Shown: positions 35,708 to 46,018, numbered from the stretch's first letter. The stretch: 64,000 nucleotides of DNA from Boswellia sacra (GCA_013180625.2 SNVD02002434.1:682001-746000); one strand, 5' to 3'. A program made the numbers and translations. Notes: generated by a model not told the origin, from the letters alone.

Positions 35708-36955
35708 TGTTAGGAGATTGAGCATTCCCACCGCTGCTTAAATAAAAGATAAGAAACAAATTTTTATGTTAGAAATAACAATTTGGGTGGCACTGCCTTC
35801 CACAATAAATAAAATAGACAATTTGAGCGACTCAGCCTTCTAGAGTAAATAAACTAAAGGTAATAAAGAAAAATAAAGACATTAAAATTTAATGTGGTAA
35901 GACCCTCAATTTGAGAAAACTTCCATGGGATAAGACCGAAAATATTTTACTATGAAGAAAATATTATAATCTCTTTCACAATTAGAATAGAGGAGATAAC
36001 AAAAGAGAAAGAAGAGAAAATCTTAATATATAAGATTGGGATAAGTCAAAGGGGAGGAGGAAGCTTTATTATATAGCCAAGCCTCCCCGCTTACATTTTG
36101 CTTCCCACCGATATGGGATTGTGTGAAACGCAAAAATTCCTTCACACTTAGGCCTGGCAAATTCTATACGACCCGTTAACACGACACGAAACCCATTCGA
36201 TAAAAACGTGTTTTGGATCTAATATTATCAGATTGGGTCGTTAATGGGTTAACACGGTAAAACCCGTTTGATATCGGACCGTGTTTGGGTTTATCTTATA
36301 AAAAACCGTTTCACCTATTTAACCTGTTAATATTAAGGATAATATATTAAATTTATTTATGATACATAAAAAAGATGATAAAATGTAACAAATACTAATT
36401 TATAACTATATTTAACCTAATTAAAATTATTCTAATACAATTACGTCATCTTTTTCTTATGTGTGTATGAGTATGACATTTTGATGAGAAATATAAAGAA
36501 GAAACTTATAAAATGTTATATTACATTTTTAGAAATCATTCAATAATTAGACATTATCAATTATTTATCTTAAACACACTTTAGATGGATATTTAAATGA
36601 TGTTGGATACAAAATTTTGTTTATATTTTTGTATTATATTTAATTTGAATATTTCAATAGATTTCAAAATATTTGTTAGATTTTAAATTTATAAACTATT
36701 GGTTGTATTATTTGTTTAGAATTTATACAAATCATGTTACACATATTGTTGTGTAACTTAAAAATAAAAAAAAAAAAGTTAAATAGGTTGGATTCGGGTA
36801 ACACGTTAAGTTAACAGTTGGGTTTGGGTTTATAGATTTAGACCCAATAAATTAATGGGTCGGATTTATATTAACATAATTTAACATGACACGAATACAA
36901 AACGATATAAAACTGGTCTAACACGACCCGTTATCAGGTCTATTCACACTTCACA
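35708..36955 (-). repeat. 5' LTR of Copia-2, interrupted by a hAT element
   Basis: LTR sequence runs 35708-36148, is broken by a 794-bp hAT-like insertion, and resumes after the duplicated TTCACACT to end TCACA at 36955. Next to it, at 35695-35706, is the minus-strand primer-binding site TGGTATCAGAGC, an exact Met-tRNA complement. Confidence 0.92.
36149..36942. mobile_element. Non-autonomous hAT element (794 bp) in the Copia-2 5' LTR
   Basis: The ends are TAGGCCTGGCAA and, as reverse complement, TAGACCTGATAA (9 of 12 alike). A perfect 8-bp duplication, TTCACACT, lies at 36141-36148 and 36943-36950. Subterminal repeats use ACACGACCCGTTA-type blocks rather than the CGGGT arrays of the other two hAT elements, so it belongs to a different hAT family. 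Interior AT-rich, no coding frame. Confidence 0.88.
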
Positions 36956-36973
36956 ACATCGAAAGCAGTTGGA

Positions 36974-39881
36974 TCAACATGAGCTGTAATTCCAGGGGCA
37001 CGGAGGCACAAAAACTTGGACGTACCAAAGTGCTACCACCACTAGCCTCTCTACCATCTTCATATCATTACTTGCCTCTTCATCATTTTCAGTCAATTTA
37101 TCGAGCATTTTTCCCTTGTAGCAATCGTACACCCAATCCATGAGTGTCTCCTCTTCATTTCCCATGGAAAACACAATATTAGACTTGCAACATATGAGTT
37201 CTCATAACATCATACCAAAACTATACACATCAACTTCAACGGTGATTGAGGCTTTCCTGAACCATTCAGGAGCGAAGTGAAGTATCCCACCATCCCCCTT
37301 ATGCCTGTTCGAGCTGCTCAAGTTTGCTCTGCCAATAACAGCTTTGCTAATCCCAAGTCTGATATTCTTGGTATAAAGTAGTCATCCAAGAGTATGTTTT
37401 GAGGCTTTATGTCACAGTGGATAATCTGAGTGCTACACTCTTCGTGCAAGTACATTAACCCTCTTGCAATGCCAGCAGCAATTTGTACTCTTTGGTTCCA
37501 GTTTGGCCTGGATAATCCAAACAGAAAGCTTGCGAAGGACCCATTGCTCATGTACTCGTATAACAAAAGCCTGTTCTCCCCCTCATCGCAATACCTAAGC
37601 AAACGAACTAAGTTCTCGTGGTGAGTCTGACCAATCACGCTCACCTCTGTTTTGAATTCCTTCTCTCCTTCTTGTTCAATCTTATCTAACTTCTTCACTA
37701 CAATAAATCTTCTGGGGTCTGATATTAAGACCCCTTTATAAATAGTTCCAAAAGCACCTCTACCCAACGTTTGTTTGAAGCCTCCAGTTGCTTGTTCCAT
37801 CTCCTTGTATGTATAGTTCCTCACATTCGTTGCTGACAAACTTGAAACTGAGTGCAAGAGCTTTTTATGATGGGAGAAGTAGTAAACAACTGCCAAAACA
37901 ATAACTGATAACAGTGTTACGTATCACTCCCGCTGCGCATAACAATAATTTTTCAACAAATGGGCCACCATATATAGAGCAAGTATCCAGCCCAAAAGAC
38001 TAGTCTATTAGGTGGAGGAACTCCTCCCATATACGAGCCCCATGACCTTCTCTTAACCAATCAATATGGGATTCCCAATGAGGATTATCCAAATGGGGAC
38101 CCTATGGGTACAACAATCCCCCTCCTCCGACAAGGCCCCCTCATCATTGTCTGAACCAATGATAATCCTCCACAACGACAAGGCCCCGGTGGGCAGAGTC
38201 ACCATCTTTGTCTGAACCAAACGAGTCCACACATTGCTGTCTTGGGTTGGCTTTGATACCACTTGTTACGTATCACTTCCGCTGCGCATAACAATAATTT
38301 TTCAACAAATGGGCCACCATATATGGAGCAAGTATCCAGCCCAAAAGACTAGTCTATTAGGTGGAGGAAATCCTCCCATATATAAGCTCCATGACCTTCT
38401 CTTAACCAATCAATGTGAGACTCCAAATGAGGATTATCCAAATGGGGACCCCATGGGTACAACAAACAGAAAGAGATTGAGAAGCATAGAGCTTCCAAAA
38501 CAGTGCTGATATAACAACGATCACTCTTTCTTTAAGCTTTGACACATCAACTTTAGGTACTTTGATGAGAGCTGTTCTATTCACACTTGAGCTTGTTCTG
38601 CCGTTTGTTAGGGGATATTTCTTCTTCCAACAACTGTTACCATTATAAATGGCTGCTGCACAGAAACAATCCTGACGGCAGGAATCTTCACAAGTCTGCT
38701 TGGTTACCACATTTCCAATCTGAAGATCATAATCCGATAATGGCCAATCAGTGTTCTCGTATTCTTTAAAATCTACTAATGCTTCCCAGCCGTTATCCCA
38801 GCAGCTAGGCAGTGGAACAATTGGAACACAACCTTGGTTCTTGTTATTTGGGTTTATGTAAGAATAACCATCTGGACAACTACATACAGGATTCCCATTT
38901 ATACTTGCAGAGGAGCTGTTGAAACCACAAGCCCCACTGCCAACAGTACCTGTGATTGCAAGGCAGCTATCCTGCGGAATCATCTCCATCGATGTCCAAT
39001 TAAAATTGCATGCTTTTGCATCCTTGGGATGTTCATATATTCTGAAGACTCCATCATGATCAATCCTAGCAAGGCTGTAGGAATCTTTCATCCGTAGCTC
39101 TTTTTTAGTAGGTTGGAGATCCTTTTGGTCCCTTGTAGTTCTTGAAGGAAATATATCCAGTGCTCTCGTTGAAGATCAACTGAGATTTGGCACCCATGGT
39201 GCCGCTGTCCCAATAAGCTTGTTGAGCTACTTTGGTGGGCAGGGATACAGTATATAGCACAAGATTGCCATCTTCTTGCAGGCGGAGCTGGAAGCGGCCG
39301 TCAGAGAAAATTTTTGAGGTTTGGCGAGAAGTGAGATTACTCGGCATGTGAAGTACCTGTCCAGGCAAAATTGTATCGGTAGGCTCCTTGAAGCTCTCCC
39401 AGATGTGCTTAGACTTTCCATCCAGAAGCACAAAGTTTCCATCAACCTGCATGGCAGCCCGCTGGATGATAGACGTATCACTGTCTCGAGGCCTCTTCCA
39501 CATCACACCACGTTCAGCGTCATAAAGCACAAGCTCACCTTTCTCAGTCAGCTCCACTTCAGACCCACTTGGTACTGGAGCATTATTATTTGCCGACCAA
39601 ACTATAGTTTTATCTGATATATTGTAAAACCAGATGGCAAGCAAGAAAAGGCCTTTATCGTCATCATCAATGCGGCGAAATCCGAAAGCAAATTCCCCTT
39701 CTGGGGAATTCCAACTAGACTGTGACTGAGAAGAGTCTGCCTTTAGAGTGGGACCAAATGGAATATTTGGAGTCAAAGCTACTGCGTGAAGCCGTAAATC
39801 AAGAACAAGAAGCAGCAATACGAATAAATGGCGAACAACAAGAATATCCATCGCTTGAGCGTATTCGGATTCTGTGGCCAC
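36974..39881 (-). pseudogene. G-type lectin S-receptor-like kinase pseudogene B, interrupted by a TRIM
   Basis: Read downwards: signal peptide (MDILVVRHLFVLLLLVLDL), B-lectin domain (SSWNSPEGEFAFGFRR, IWFYNISDKTIVWSAN) and EGF/PAN region (CSCPDGYSYINPN, TCEDSCRQDCFCAAAIYNG), then a membrane-segment region split by the TRIM at 37915-38464, then the kinase (LGRGAFGTIYKG, HCDIKPQNILL). Lesions: a frameshift at about 39120 between lectin and EGF parts; the TRIM; a stop or frameshift at about 37318 after LLLAEQT; and loss of the conserved segment between ALWYVQ and VFVPPCPW. Key kinase residues have also drifted: VVKKLD for AVKKLD and SDLGLAK for SDFGLAK. An intact relative would be a plasma-membrane receptor kinase of about 800 aa, normally encoded by one exon. 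Copia-2 lies 13 bp past its end. Confidence 0.9.
37915..38464 (-). mobile_element. TRIM: terminal-repeat retrotransposon in miniature (550 bp)
   Basis: Two 201-bp direct LTRs (37915-38115 and 38264-38464), each TGTTACGTATCAC...TACAACA on the plus strand, enclose only 148 bp. The right LTR is preceded (38250-38261) by the minus-strand primer-binding site TGGTATCAAAGC, and the left LTR is followed by a purine tract (minus GGAGGAGGGGG). The 5-bp target-site duplication is AACAG at 37910-37914 and 38465-38469. The LTRs are close to identical by eye, with about a dozen differences. It has no coding capacity, so it must have used enzymes from another element. It is not assigned to a named TRIM family; I saw no 5S rRNA-like segment, which argues against Cassandra. 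Confidence 0.95.
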
Positions 39882-40898
39882 GCAAACTTCGGGGTTTTAT
39901 TATAGAATTTCGACTAGACTTTTCCTTTTCTGCAAGTATGGTGAAGTCTTCAACAGCGTGTTCGGTGATTATTTATCAATTGTTTTACCTTTTCTTTTCT
40001 AACCATCCATTGACCAAATTGCTTAGCACATGACGATTGTCGTGGAAACTACGTTAGGTAACATAACATAACAAACTCCTCCCATTAATATGCTGCCATG
40101 CAGTTCTTAGAATGTTCATCTAGTTAGGAAATTATTAGACTTAATCTAAGGTTAAAGCTTAAAAGTTTGCAATGAGCTCCCCGTGCGCAGGGGCAGGGAA
40201 AAAGACAAGTTTATGGCCTTTCCGCTGATCTTTGAATTTCCTTGATGTTATACAAAAACCAATCGCAACCAAACGTAGCTTATAAAAGACATGGGTTTGA
40301 GACAAAATAACATTTAAAAAAATACAATGAATTAAGTCAGTGATGGATTTCACCTATGCACTGACTTGGTATCAGAGCTTTCCAGGCCAGCGCCATTCTC
40401 TTTAACAATCCTTCAGAAAACTCAGAAATAAAATTTTGCAGGCTTCGAATGGTTTTCTGTTTTCATTGGTAGCATATAAAGAAGTTTTACAAGCTAATAG
40501 ACAGATAAGCTAATAGACAAATGACATTTGTCATGAGTAAGGTGAGCTGGAACAATAATAAGATACAAGTAAATAAACCAAACCTTGTTGTTTCTTAACT
40601 AATCAGAACTGATGTGGAGTTAATTAATTAACTCTAACTAATTGAATTTGATTATAACTGATCCTATGTACACCTGGAGAGTAGGCACCAGTTGATAAAG
40701 ATGGCATCGATGGCTTGTTGGATACCACATATCATAAAAACAGGTGGCATAAGCAAAGAGCATGAGCAGAAAGCAGAGAGCATCAGCAGAGAACAGAGAG
40801 CAGACTTCAGTGAGTAGTCTTCACACACGGAAACACAAGGCTTGTTAGTGACAATGACAACAAGAACACCAAACAAAATTGTAATGGACAAATTTATC
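39882..40898. other. Upstream flank of receptor pseudogene B with a possible retroelement scrap
   Basis: Former promoter region of pseudogene B. At 40367-40378 the plus strand reads TGGTATCAGAGC, an exact Met-tRNA primer-binding site, but no LTR pair could be found around it. An open frame at 40891-40664 (-) has no family features. Confidence 0.45.
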
Positions 40899-40914
40899 GG
40901 TGAGTGTAGGGGTG

Positions 40915-41090
40915 TTCAAAAATACCCGACCTGACCCGACCCGATCGGGTTTTGTCGGGTTGGTCGGGTCATGACCGGGTCAATAGGTTAGATAACCCGA
41001 AATCGGGTCGGTTTATTCGGGTTTTTCTGTAATCGGGTTTACAATCGGGTTTAATCCAGAAAACCCGAAAAAACCCGACCCGATCAGTTA
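40915..41090. repeat. Left subterminal CGGGT array of the hAT element
   Basis: Many copies of CGGGT or ACCCG in both orientations within about 170 bp. In plant hAT elements, clustered short subterminal motifs are transposase-binding sites; that role is inferred here. Confidence 0.75.
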
Positions 41091-41394
41091 ATATTTATCT
41101 GAGTTTGAATTTGACACGTGACAGTATTTTATTGGATGTTTCACTTTATTATTATACACATTACCTTACCGAATCACAACTATAAAAGGGAAAATTTCCC
41201 AAATTCTAACCTAAAGAACCCTAATACGCAAATTGCAATCAAATTTCAGGAATCTGAAATTTTAATTTGGGAAGAAGACGTCTCCAGCCCTCAGCCTCAA
41301 GCACAGACGTCTTCTAGTCTCCACCGTTCCACAGCTGCCAGCCCTCAAGCATAGAGGTCTCCAGGCTCCCGCCTGCCGTTCCAACAACCAACGA

Positions 41395-41657
41395 CGATCT
41401 TGGCTTGGCTGAGATTCCAACAACCAACGCGACGAGCCGACGACTTCCAGCAACCAACAACGATCTTGGCTTGGCTGAGATTCCAGCAACCAAAGCGACG
41501 AGCCGACGACTTCCAGCAACCAATGACGATCTTAGCTTGGCTGAGATTCCAGCAACCAACGCGACGACTTCCAGGCTCTAGCAACCAATGACGATCTTGG
41601 CTTGGCTGAGATTTTAGCAACCAACGCGACGACTTCCAGTGCATTTCCGGTGACGAT
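41395..41657. repeat. Minisatellite of about 66 bp, four units, in the hAT leader
   Basis: Units start CGATCTTGGCTTGGCTGAGA at 41395, 41461, 41527 (GATCTTAGC variant) and 41592, so the spacing is 66, 66 and 65 bp. A further partial copy starts at 41700. Because 66 is a multiple of three, open frames with 22-residue repeats appear on both strands; they have no Met-led context or domain and are treated as non-coding. Confidence 0.85.
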
Positions 41658-42889
41658 AGTCCTTTAGCCTCTAGGTTTGTTTTTCAGTTTCAGAGCATTC
41701 GATCTTGGTTTGGCTGAGATTCGTGGATTTGGGTTTGAATGTGAGAAAGCTGCTAATTTAATTTCCTTGGTTTGCTGATGAGTTGTTTTGAGCCATAATA
41801 TGATAAAAAGTAACGTTTTTGATGTGCAATTGCTCTAGTTTATGATGAGTTTTTTGAGCCATAATCTGCTAAAGTAACGTTTTTGATTGTAAGATTAGTT
41901 ATGCATTTGCTTGTTGTTGAAAGTTGATAAGAAAATTGGACCACATCCATTCGATTTGTTTGTCTTGATAAGGGGTTGTTTTCATGTGGCTGCTGAGAGC
42001 GTTTCCAGGGAGGAAATGACAATTGCATTTCATGGGCGCTTGGATTGGTTTGAATGTTTTGTGGATTTGTATATTGAAAATTTGGATTGGTTGCTGATAT
42101 TCTTAAATATTGATATTAAGATCATAAGATGTACTTGCCGATATTCTCTTTCATTTTCTGAGTAAGAATCCTGGTGATGAAAAAAGCCTATGTACATTTC
42201 AATTTTCAGCTTTACATTTCAGCTTTAGTGATGAAATTTGAATATGATCTGGGTAAAATGAATATGCTGACAAGTTCCGTTTATGTCTCAAATTTCAATG
42301 GCTCATAATTATAAGACTTTCTCATTAGCTTTGCATTCCAAATGCTCAAGGGTGCGTGAGCAGAGCAATTGGAAGTAAAATTAAAATTAATTAATTGGAT
42401 GAAAATGAAAGAGAAGGTTATACTATAAGCGGTTTTGTTTGATAAATTATTTAAATAAAATTTGACATGGTGAAAGTCTAGTTTAGGCCGGTAATAGTGC
42501 TAATAATTTTCGGTTACCATTATGCTCATTTATCCCTCACATTTAATGTATATATTATTACATTCCTTCATTTTCTTAAAATAAAAAAAATATTAATCAA
42601 ATTTGACAACAATTATCCAATTTGACAATATTTCCAATTATGCATGAATCAAATTTGACAATATTTCCAATTATGCATGAATCAAATTTGACAATATTTC
42701 CAATCATGCATACATGCATGCACCAGTACCATTGCCTACCTTCTTCAATGTCAACAAGACAAAATTAAAATCTACATCATGCATGATCTTGTTAATTAAT
42801 TTATCTAATGTATATATTATTTACATGTATCAAATTAATTAAACTTTCAAGTTGACAAAATGGTCTTGATGATGGTTTTTTCAGGTAGT

Positions 42890-44986
42890 ATGACTTCTGA
42901 ATCAACTACTCCCGTTCCTATCGAGGACATCCCTGAAGAAGCGAGTAGTGAAATTGCTTCCCAAAAAAATAAGAGGAAAAAGCCTCAAGTATCCGGTGTA
43001 TGGGATCATTACAAAAAAGTTGGAGGAAACAAGTGTGTATGTGGCTATTGTGGGAGGTCCTTCCTATGTGATAGTAAGAAGCACGGGACTAAAACATTGT
43101 GGAATCATTTATATAGATGTCCAAAGTATATTTTGAGTGACAAACAAGCCGAGAAGGATGACAAACAAACAGTTCTTTCTTTCGGTCCAAAAAGGACAGA
43201 AAGTGGAACCGCGAGTAATCTTGTAGGTATAGGCTTTGATAAGGAGGCAATTAGAAAGTCAATTGTGGAGATGATAGTTGTAGATGAGTTACCATTTAAG
43301 TTTGTAGAGAACAAAGGGTTTCGACGTCTCATGCGAGTTGCTTGTCCAAAGTTTGAATGTCCATCAAGAATAACGGTAGCAAGGGAAATTTTCTCTTTGT
43401 TTTTGGGTGAGAAAGAAAATTTGAAGAAGTATTTCAAAGTAAGCAAGGTTAGAGTGTCACTAACTACAGATATTTGGACTTCAATACAGAACTTAAATTA
43501 CATGGTGATTACTGCACATTTCATTGATGATAACTGGAGATTACACAAAAGGATTTTGAGTTTCTCTCAAATTGTGAATCATAAAGGGGAAACTATTGGG
43601 AAGCAGATTGAGTCTTGCTTGCTTGAGTGGGGATTAGAGAAAATATTTACAATCACAGTGGATAATGCTAGTGCAAATGAAGTGGCAATCAATTATGTGA
43701 AGAAAAAGGTACAGGGTTGGAAAAATAGTGGGCTGATTCTTAATGGGGATTACATGCATGTTCGTTGTCTTGCCCATATTGTTAATCTCATTGTTGGTGA
43801 GGGTTTAAAGGATCTTCATAAGTCCATTGCTAGTATTCGTAATGCTGTGCGTTATGTGAGATCATCTCCTGCAAGATTACAGAGATTTCAGTCTTGTGTT
43901 GAACATGAAAAAATTCAATACAAGGGAAATTTAGTAATGGATGTACCCACTAGATGGAATGCTACACATTTGATGTTAGAGAGTGCTTTACATTTTCAAA
44001 AAGCACTTAACCGTTTGGAGGAAGAGGATGGACACTATAAACTCTACTTTGCAGAGGAGAAGACGTTAGGGCCACCTACAGAAGAGGATTGGGATCAAGG
44101 TAGATTGTTTGTTAGTTTTTTACATAATTTTTATGAAGTAACTCTAAAGTTTAGTGCTTCTTTGACTGTGACATCACATATTGCATTTAATGGGATATGG
44201 AGGATTCATAGTCAATTGATTGAGTTGCAAGAACAAAGTAGTAGTGTTTTGTGTGATATGGCAAAAAATATGAAGAAGAAATTTGACAAGTACTTTGGGT
44301 CTTTTGATAGATTTAATGAGATGTTGCTCATTACAGTTGTGCTTAATCCAAGATTCAAAATTAGGTACTTTGATTTTACTTGGAGAAGTTTTTGGGGTGA
44401 TACTAAGACAGAGCAAATGATAATGGGCCTTAAAATATTGTTAGTTAAGCTATATGAAACTTATAAGCCTTTAGTAGATAGCTCTTCAAAAGTGGCAAGG
44501 ACTGAAGTGTCAAAACTCCTTGTCGGTCATATCCCAACCTCAACATTGAGTGATGAAGTTCAGCTGGTAAAGCCATGGGTAGATCCAGCTGTAAGGTTTA
44601 TGGATAATTTGACGAAGTCAGAAACATCAAATGAGGTGGATACTTATTTAAACAATGCCAATTTAGTGGGGCAGACTGAGGATTTTGATATCTTGGCTTG
44701 GTGGAAACTAAATGAAGGCAATTTTCCAGTGTTATCATGTATAGCAAAGGATGTTCTTGCTATTCCGGTCTCTACTATTGCTTTAGAGTCAGCATTCAGT
44801 ACTGGAGGGCGGATTCTTGACCAATTTAGAAGTTCATTAACTCCTAAAATGGTTGAATCTTTAATATGCTCACAGAATTGGTTAACTTCTACATTGATTG
44901 ATGAAGTATTCCCAACTACAGAGACTGAAGAGGATGCTATTGGAGATTCTGTGGGTTTTTGTACTTCAATTGAGACAGGTAATTAG
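42890..44986 (+). CDS. hAT transposase (BED zinc finger, RICESLEEPER-like)
   Basis: The frame is open from an ATG at 42860; the better start is 42890 (MTSESTTPVP), six bases after a polypyrimidine-CAG acceptor ending at 42884, giving 698 aa. The BED zinc finger is CGYCGRSFLC ... TLWNHLYRC. The catalytic RNase-H-like fold shows the first acidic residue in TTDIWTS (204 by the longer count) and the second in VDNASAN (268), followed by HVRCLAHIVNLIV. The C-terminal hAT dimerisation domain reads WWKLNEGNFPVLSCIAKDVL, IPVSTIALESAFSTGGRILD and LICSQNWL. Length and order fit plant hAT transposases and the domesticated RICESLEEPER/DAYSLEEPER proteins. Because intact inverted repeats and a target duplication surround it, this is a transposon gene and not a domesticated one. 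Confidence 0.95.
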   Translation: MTSESTTPVPIEDIPEEASSEIASQKNKRKKPQVSGVWDHYKKVGGNKCVCGYCGRSFLCDSKKHGTKTLWNHLYRCPKYILSDKQAEKDDKQTVLSFGPKRTESGTASNLVGIGFDKEAIRKSIVEMIVVDELPFKFVENKGFRRLMRVACPKFECPSRITVAREIFSLFLGEKENLKKYFKVSKVRVSLTTDIWTSIQNLNYMVITAHFIDDNWRLHKRILSFSQIVNHKGETIGKQIESCLLEWGLEKIFTITVDNASANEVAINYVKKKVQGWKNSGLILNGDYMHVRCLAHIVNLIVGEGLKDLHKSIASIRNAVRYVRSSPARLQRFQSCVEHEKIQYKGNLVMDVPTRWNATHLMLESALHFQKALNRLEEEDGHYKLYFAEEKTLGPPTEEDWDQGRLFVSFLHNFYEVTLKFSASLTVTSHIAFNGIWRIHSQLIELQEQSSSVLCDMAKNMKKKFDKYFGSFDRFNEMLLITVVLNPRFKIRYFDFTWRSFWGDTKTEQMIMGLKILLVKLYETYKPLVDSSSKVARTEVSKLLVGHIPTSTLSDEVQLVKPWVDPAVRFMDNLTKSETSNEVDTYLNNANLVGQTEDFDILAWWKLNEGNFPVLSCIAKDVLAIPVSTIALESAFSTGGRILDQFRSSLTPKMVESLICSQNWLTSTLIDEVFPTTETEEDAIGDSVGFCTSIETGN

Positions 44987-45839
44987 GGATTTTGATTAAT
45001 AACTTAAAATATCATTTGCAGTTAACATTTTAAAGCATTCACTAACTACATTATATTCATTTGTGTTTGTTTGTCATTGATATAGAAGTTTTTAAATCAA
45101 CCATAACAGCAGCTGATCGTATGGAGCTTGATTGATGGGTGTCAATTTCATAGGTAATAACTAACTCAACATATTTTCATTACTGACTGCTAGTGCTCAC
45201 ACAAATTTATTTTTGTTTGATGTTGTTAGAAATATGGAAGAGATGACTTTCTTCTTTATCAATCCGAGTAGGTGGAATCCTACATATTTGATGTGGTGGA
45301 GATTACGTCATGCTCCGTTTAAAACTTGGATTATTGTAATTTGCAATTTTGCATCTTAATTATATGTATTTTGTTTTACTTTGGAGTCTATATTTATGTG
45401 TTGTAGTTGTACCTTGGACTCTATATTTATGTCTTTTACTTTGGACTGTAACATTATATTTATATGTTGTTAACTTAGATTTTGAGTAGCTTTCAAATGA
45501 AATGATATTGTATGTTAAGGGTGAGTATATATTAGGTTGAGACTTGAGAGTGCTTTTCCATTGTTTTAGCTTAGATAGGAGATATTGCTTGCTTGGGTTT
45601 ATAATGTTTTATTTTTTGTTGTATTTATCTTTGAGTTTCATTACTTTCATAAGTAATTAGTCTTAATTTGTATATGTATATGATATAGATTAATATATAT
45701 TAATGGGCCTTATTTTATATGTAGTATAGATTATTTTTTGTCAATGGGCCTTATTTTGCATATAATATAACTTTAAAAATATAAATGGGCGTTAATAAAA
45801 TGTTGTCAAACAATTTGGGCTAAACTGTTGAATTAGCCC

Positions 45840-46002
45840 ATCATCCGACCCGACCAACCCGACCAACCCAACAAACCTGATCATCCGGGTTGGTCCCGGG
45901 TTTCAGATTTCATAAACCTGATTTTGGGTACAAAATCGAAAACCCGATCATGTTTCGGGTCGTGTCGGGTTGGGCCAAACCCGATCCGACCCGACCCGTG
46001 AG
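45840..46002. repeat. Right subterminal CGGGT array of the hAT element
   Basis: The mirror of the left array, with closely spaced ACCCGA/TCGGGT motifs up to 8 bp from the end. Just inside it (45700-45830) are reiterated ATGGGCCTTATTT blocks, also found inverted at the left end of the derivative at 31392. Confidence 0.75.
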
Positions 46003-46018
46003 CACCCCTAGGTGAGTG

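Larger units (their letters stand above)
27285..36955 (-). mobile_element. Copia-2: copia element of the Copia-1 family, with three elements nested in it
   Basis: LTRs are 27285-27731 (447 bp, 3' LTR) and 35708-36955 (5' LTR, 446 bp once the hAT insertion 36149-36942 and its 8-bp duplication are removed). The target-site duplication is ACATC at 27280-27284 and 36956-36960. The element shares LTR sequence, primer-binding site, purine tract and gag-pol layout with Copia-1. Without the nested DNA it is about 5.2 kb. It lies at the junction of the tandem duplication, just past the 3' end of receptor pseudogene B. Frames are broken throughout. Confidence 0.93.
40907..46010 (+). mobile_element. hAT transposon, apparently autonomous (5104 bp)
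   Basis: Terminal inverted repeats TAGGGGTGTTCA (left) and TAGGGGTGCTCA (right, reverse complement) differ at one base. The 8-bp target-site duplication GGTGAGTG is perfect at 40899-40906 and 46011-46018. Both ends carry dense CGGGT/ACCCG arrays. Inside, on the plus strand, are a leader region with a 66-bp minisatellite, a probable intron ending at 42884 (TTTTTTCAG), and a long uninterrupted transposase frame at 42890-44986. Ends, duplication and gene all look complete, so the element could be competent for transposition. Expression and activity cannot be judged from sequence. Confidence 0.95.

Noticed and set aside
37915..38464. Cassandra-type TRIM
   Set aside because: No 5S rRNA-like promoter segment was seen in the LTR, so I leave the family open.
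41262..41644. Repeat-bearing open frames on both strands with 22-residue periods
   Set aside because: They arise from the 66-bp minisatellite, whose period is a multiple of three; there is no domain and no credible gene context.
41395..41657. CRISPR-like direct repeats
   Set aside because: The units are contiguous with no unique spacers, and the DNA is plant nuclear; it is a minisatellite.
42890..44986. Domesticated RICESLEEPER/DAYSLEEPER-type host gene
   Set aside because: Intact terminal inverted repeats and a perfect 8-bp duplication surround it, so it is a transposon gene in place.
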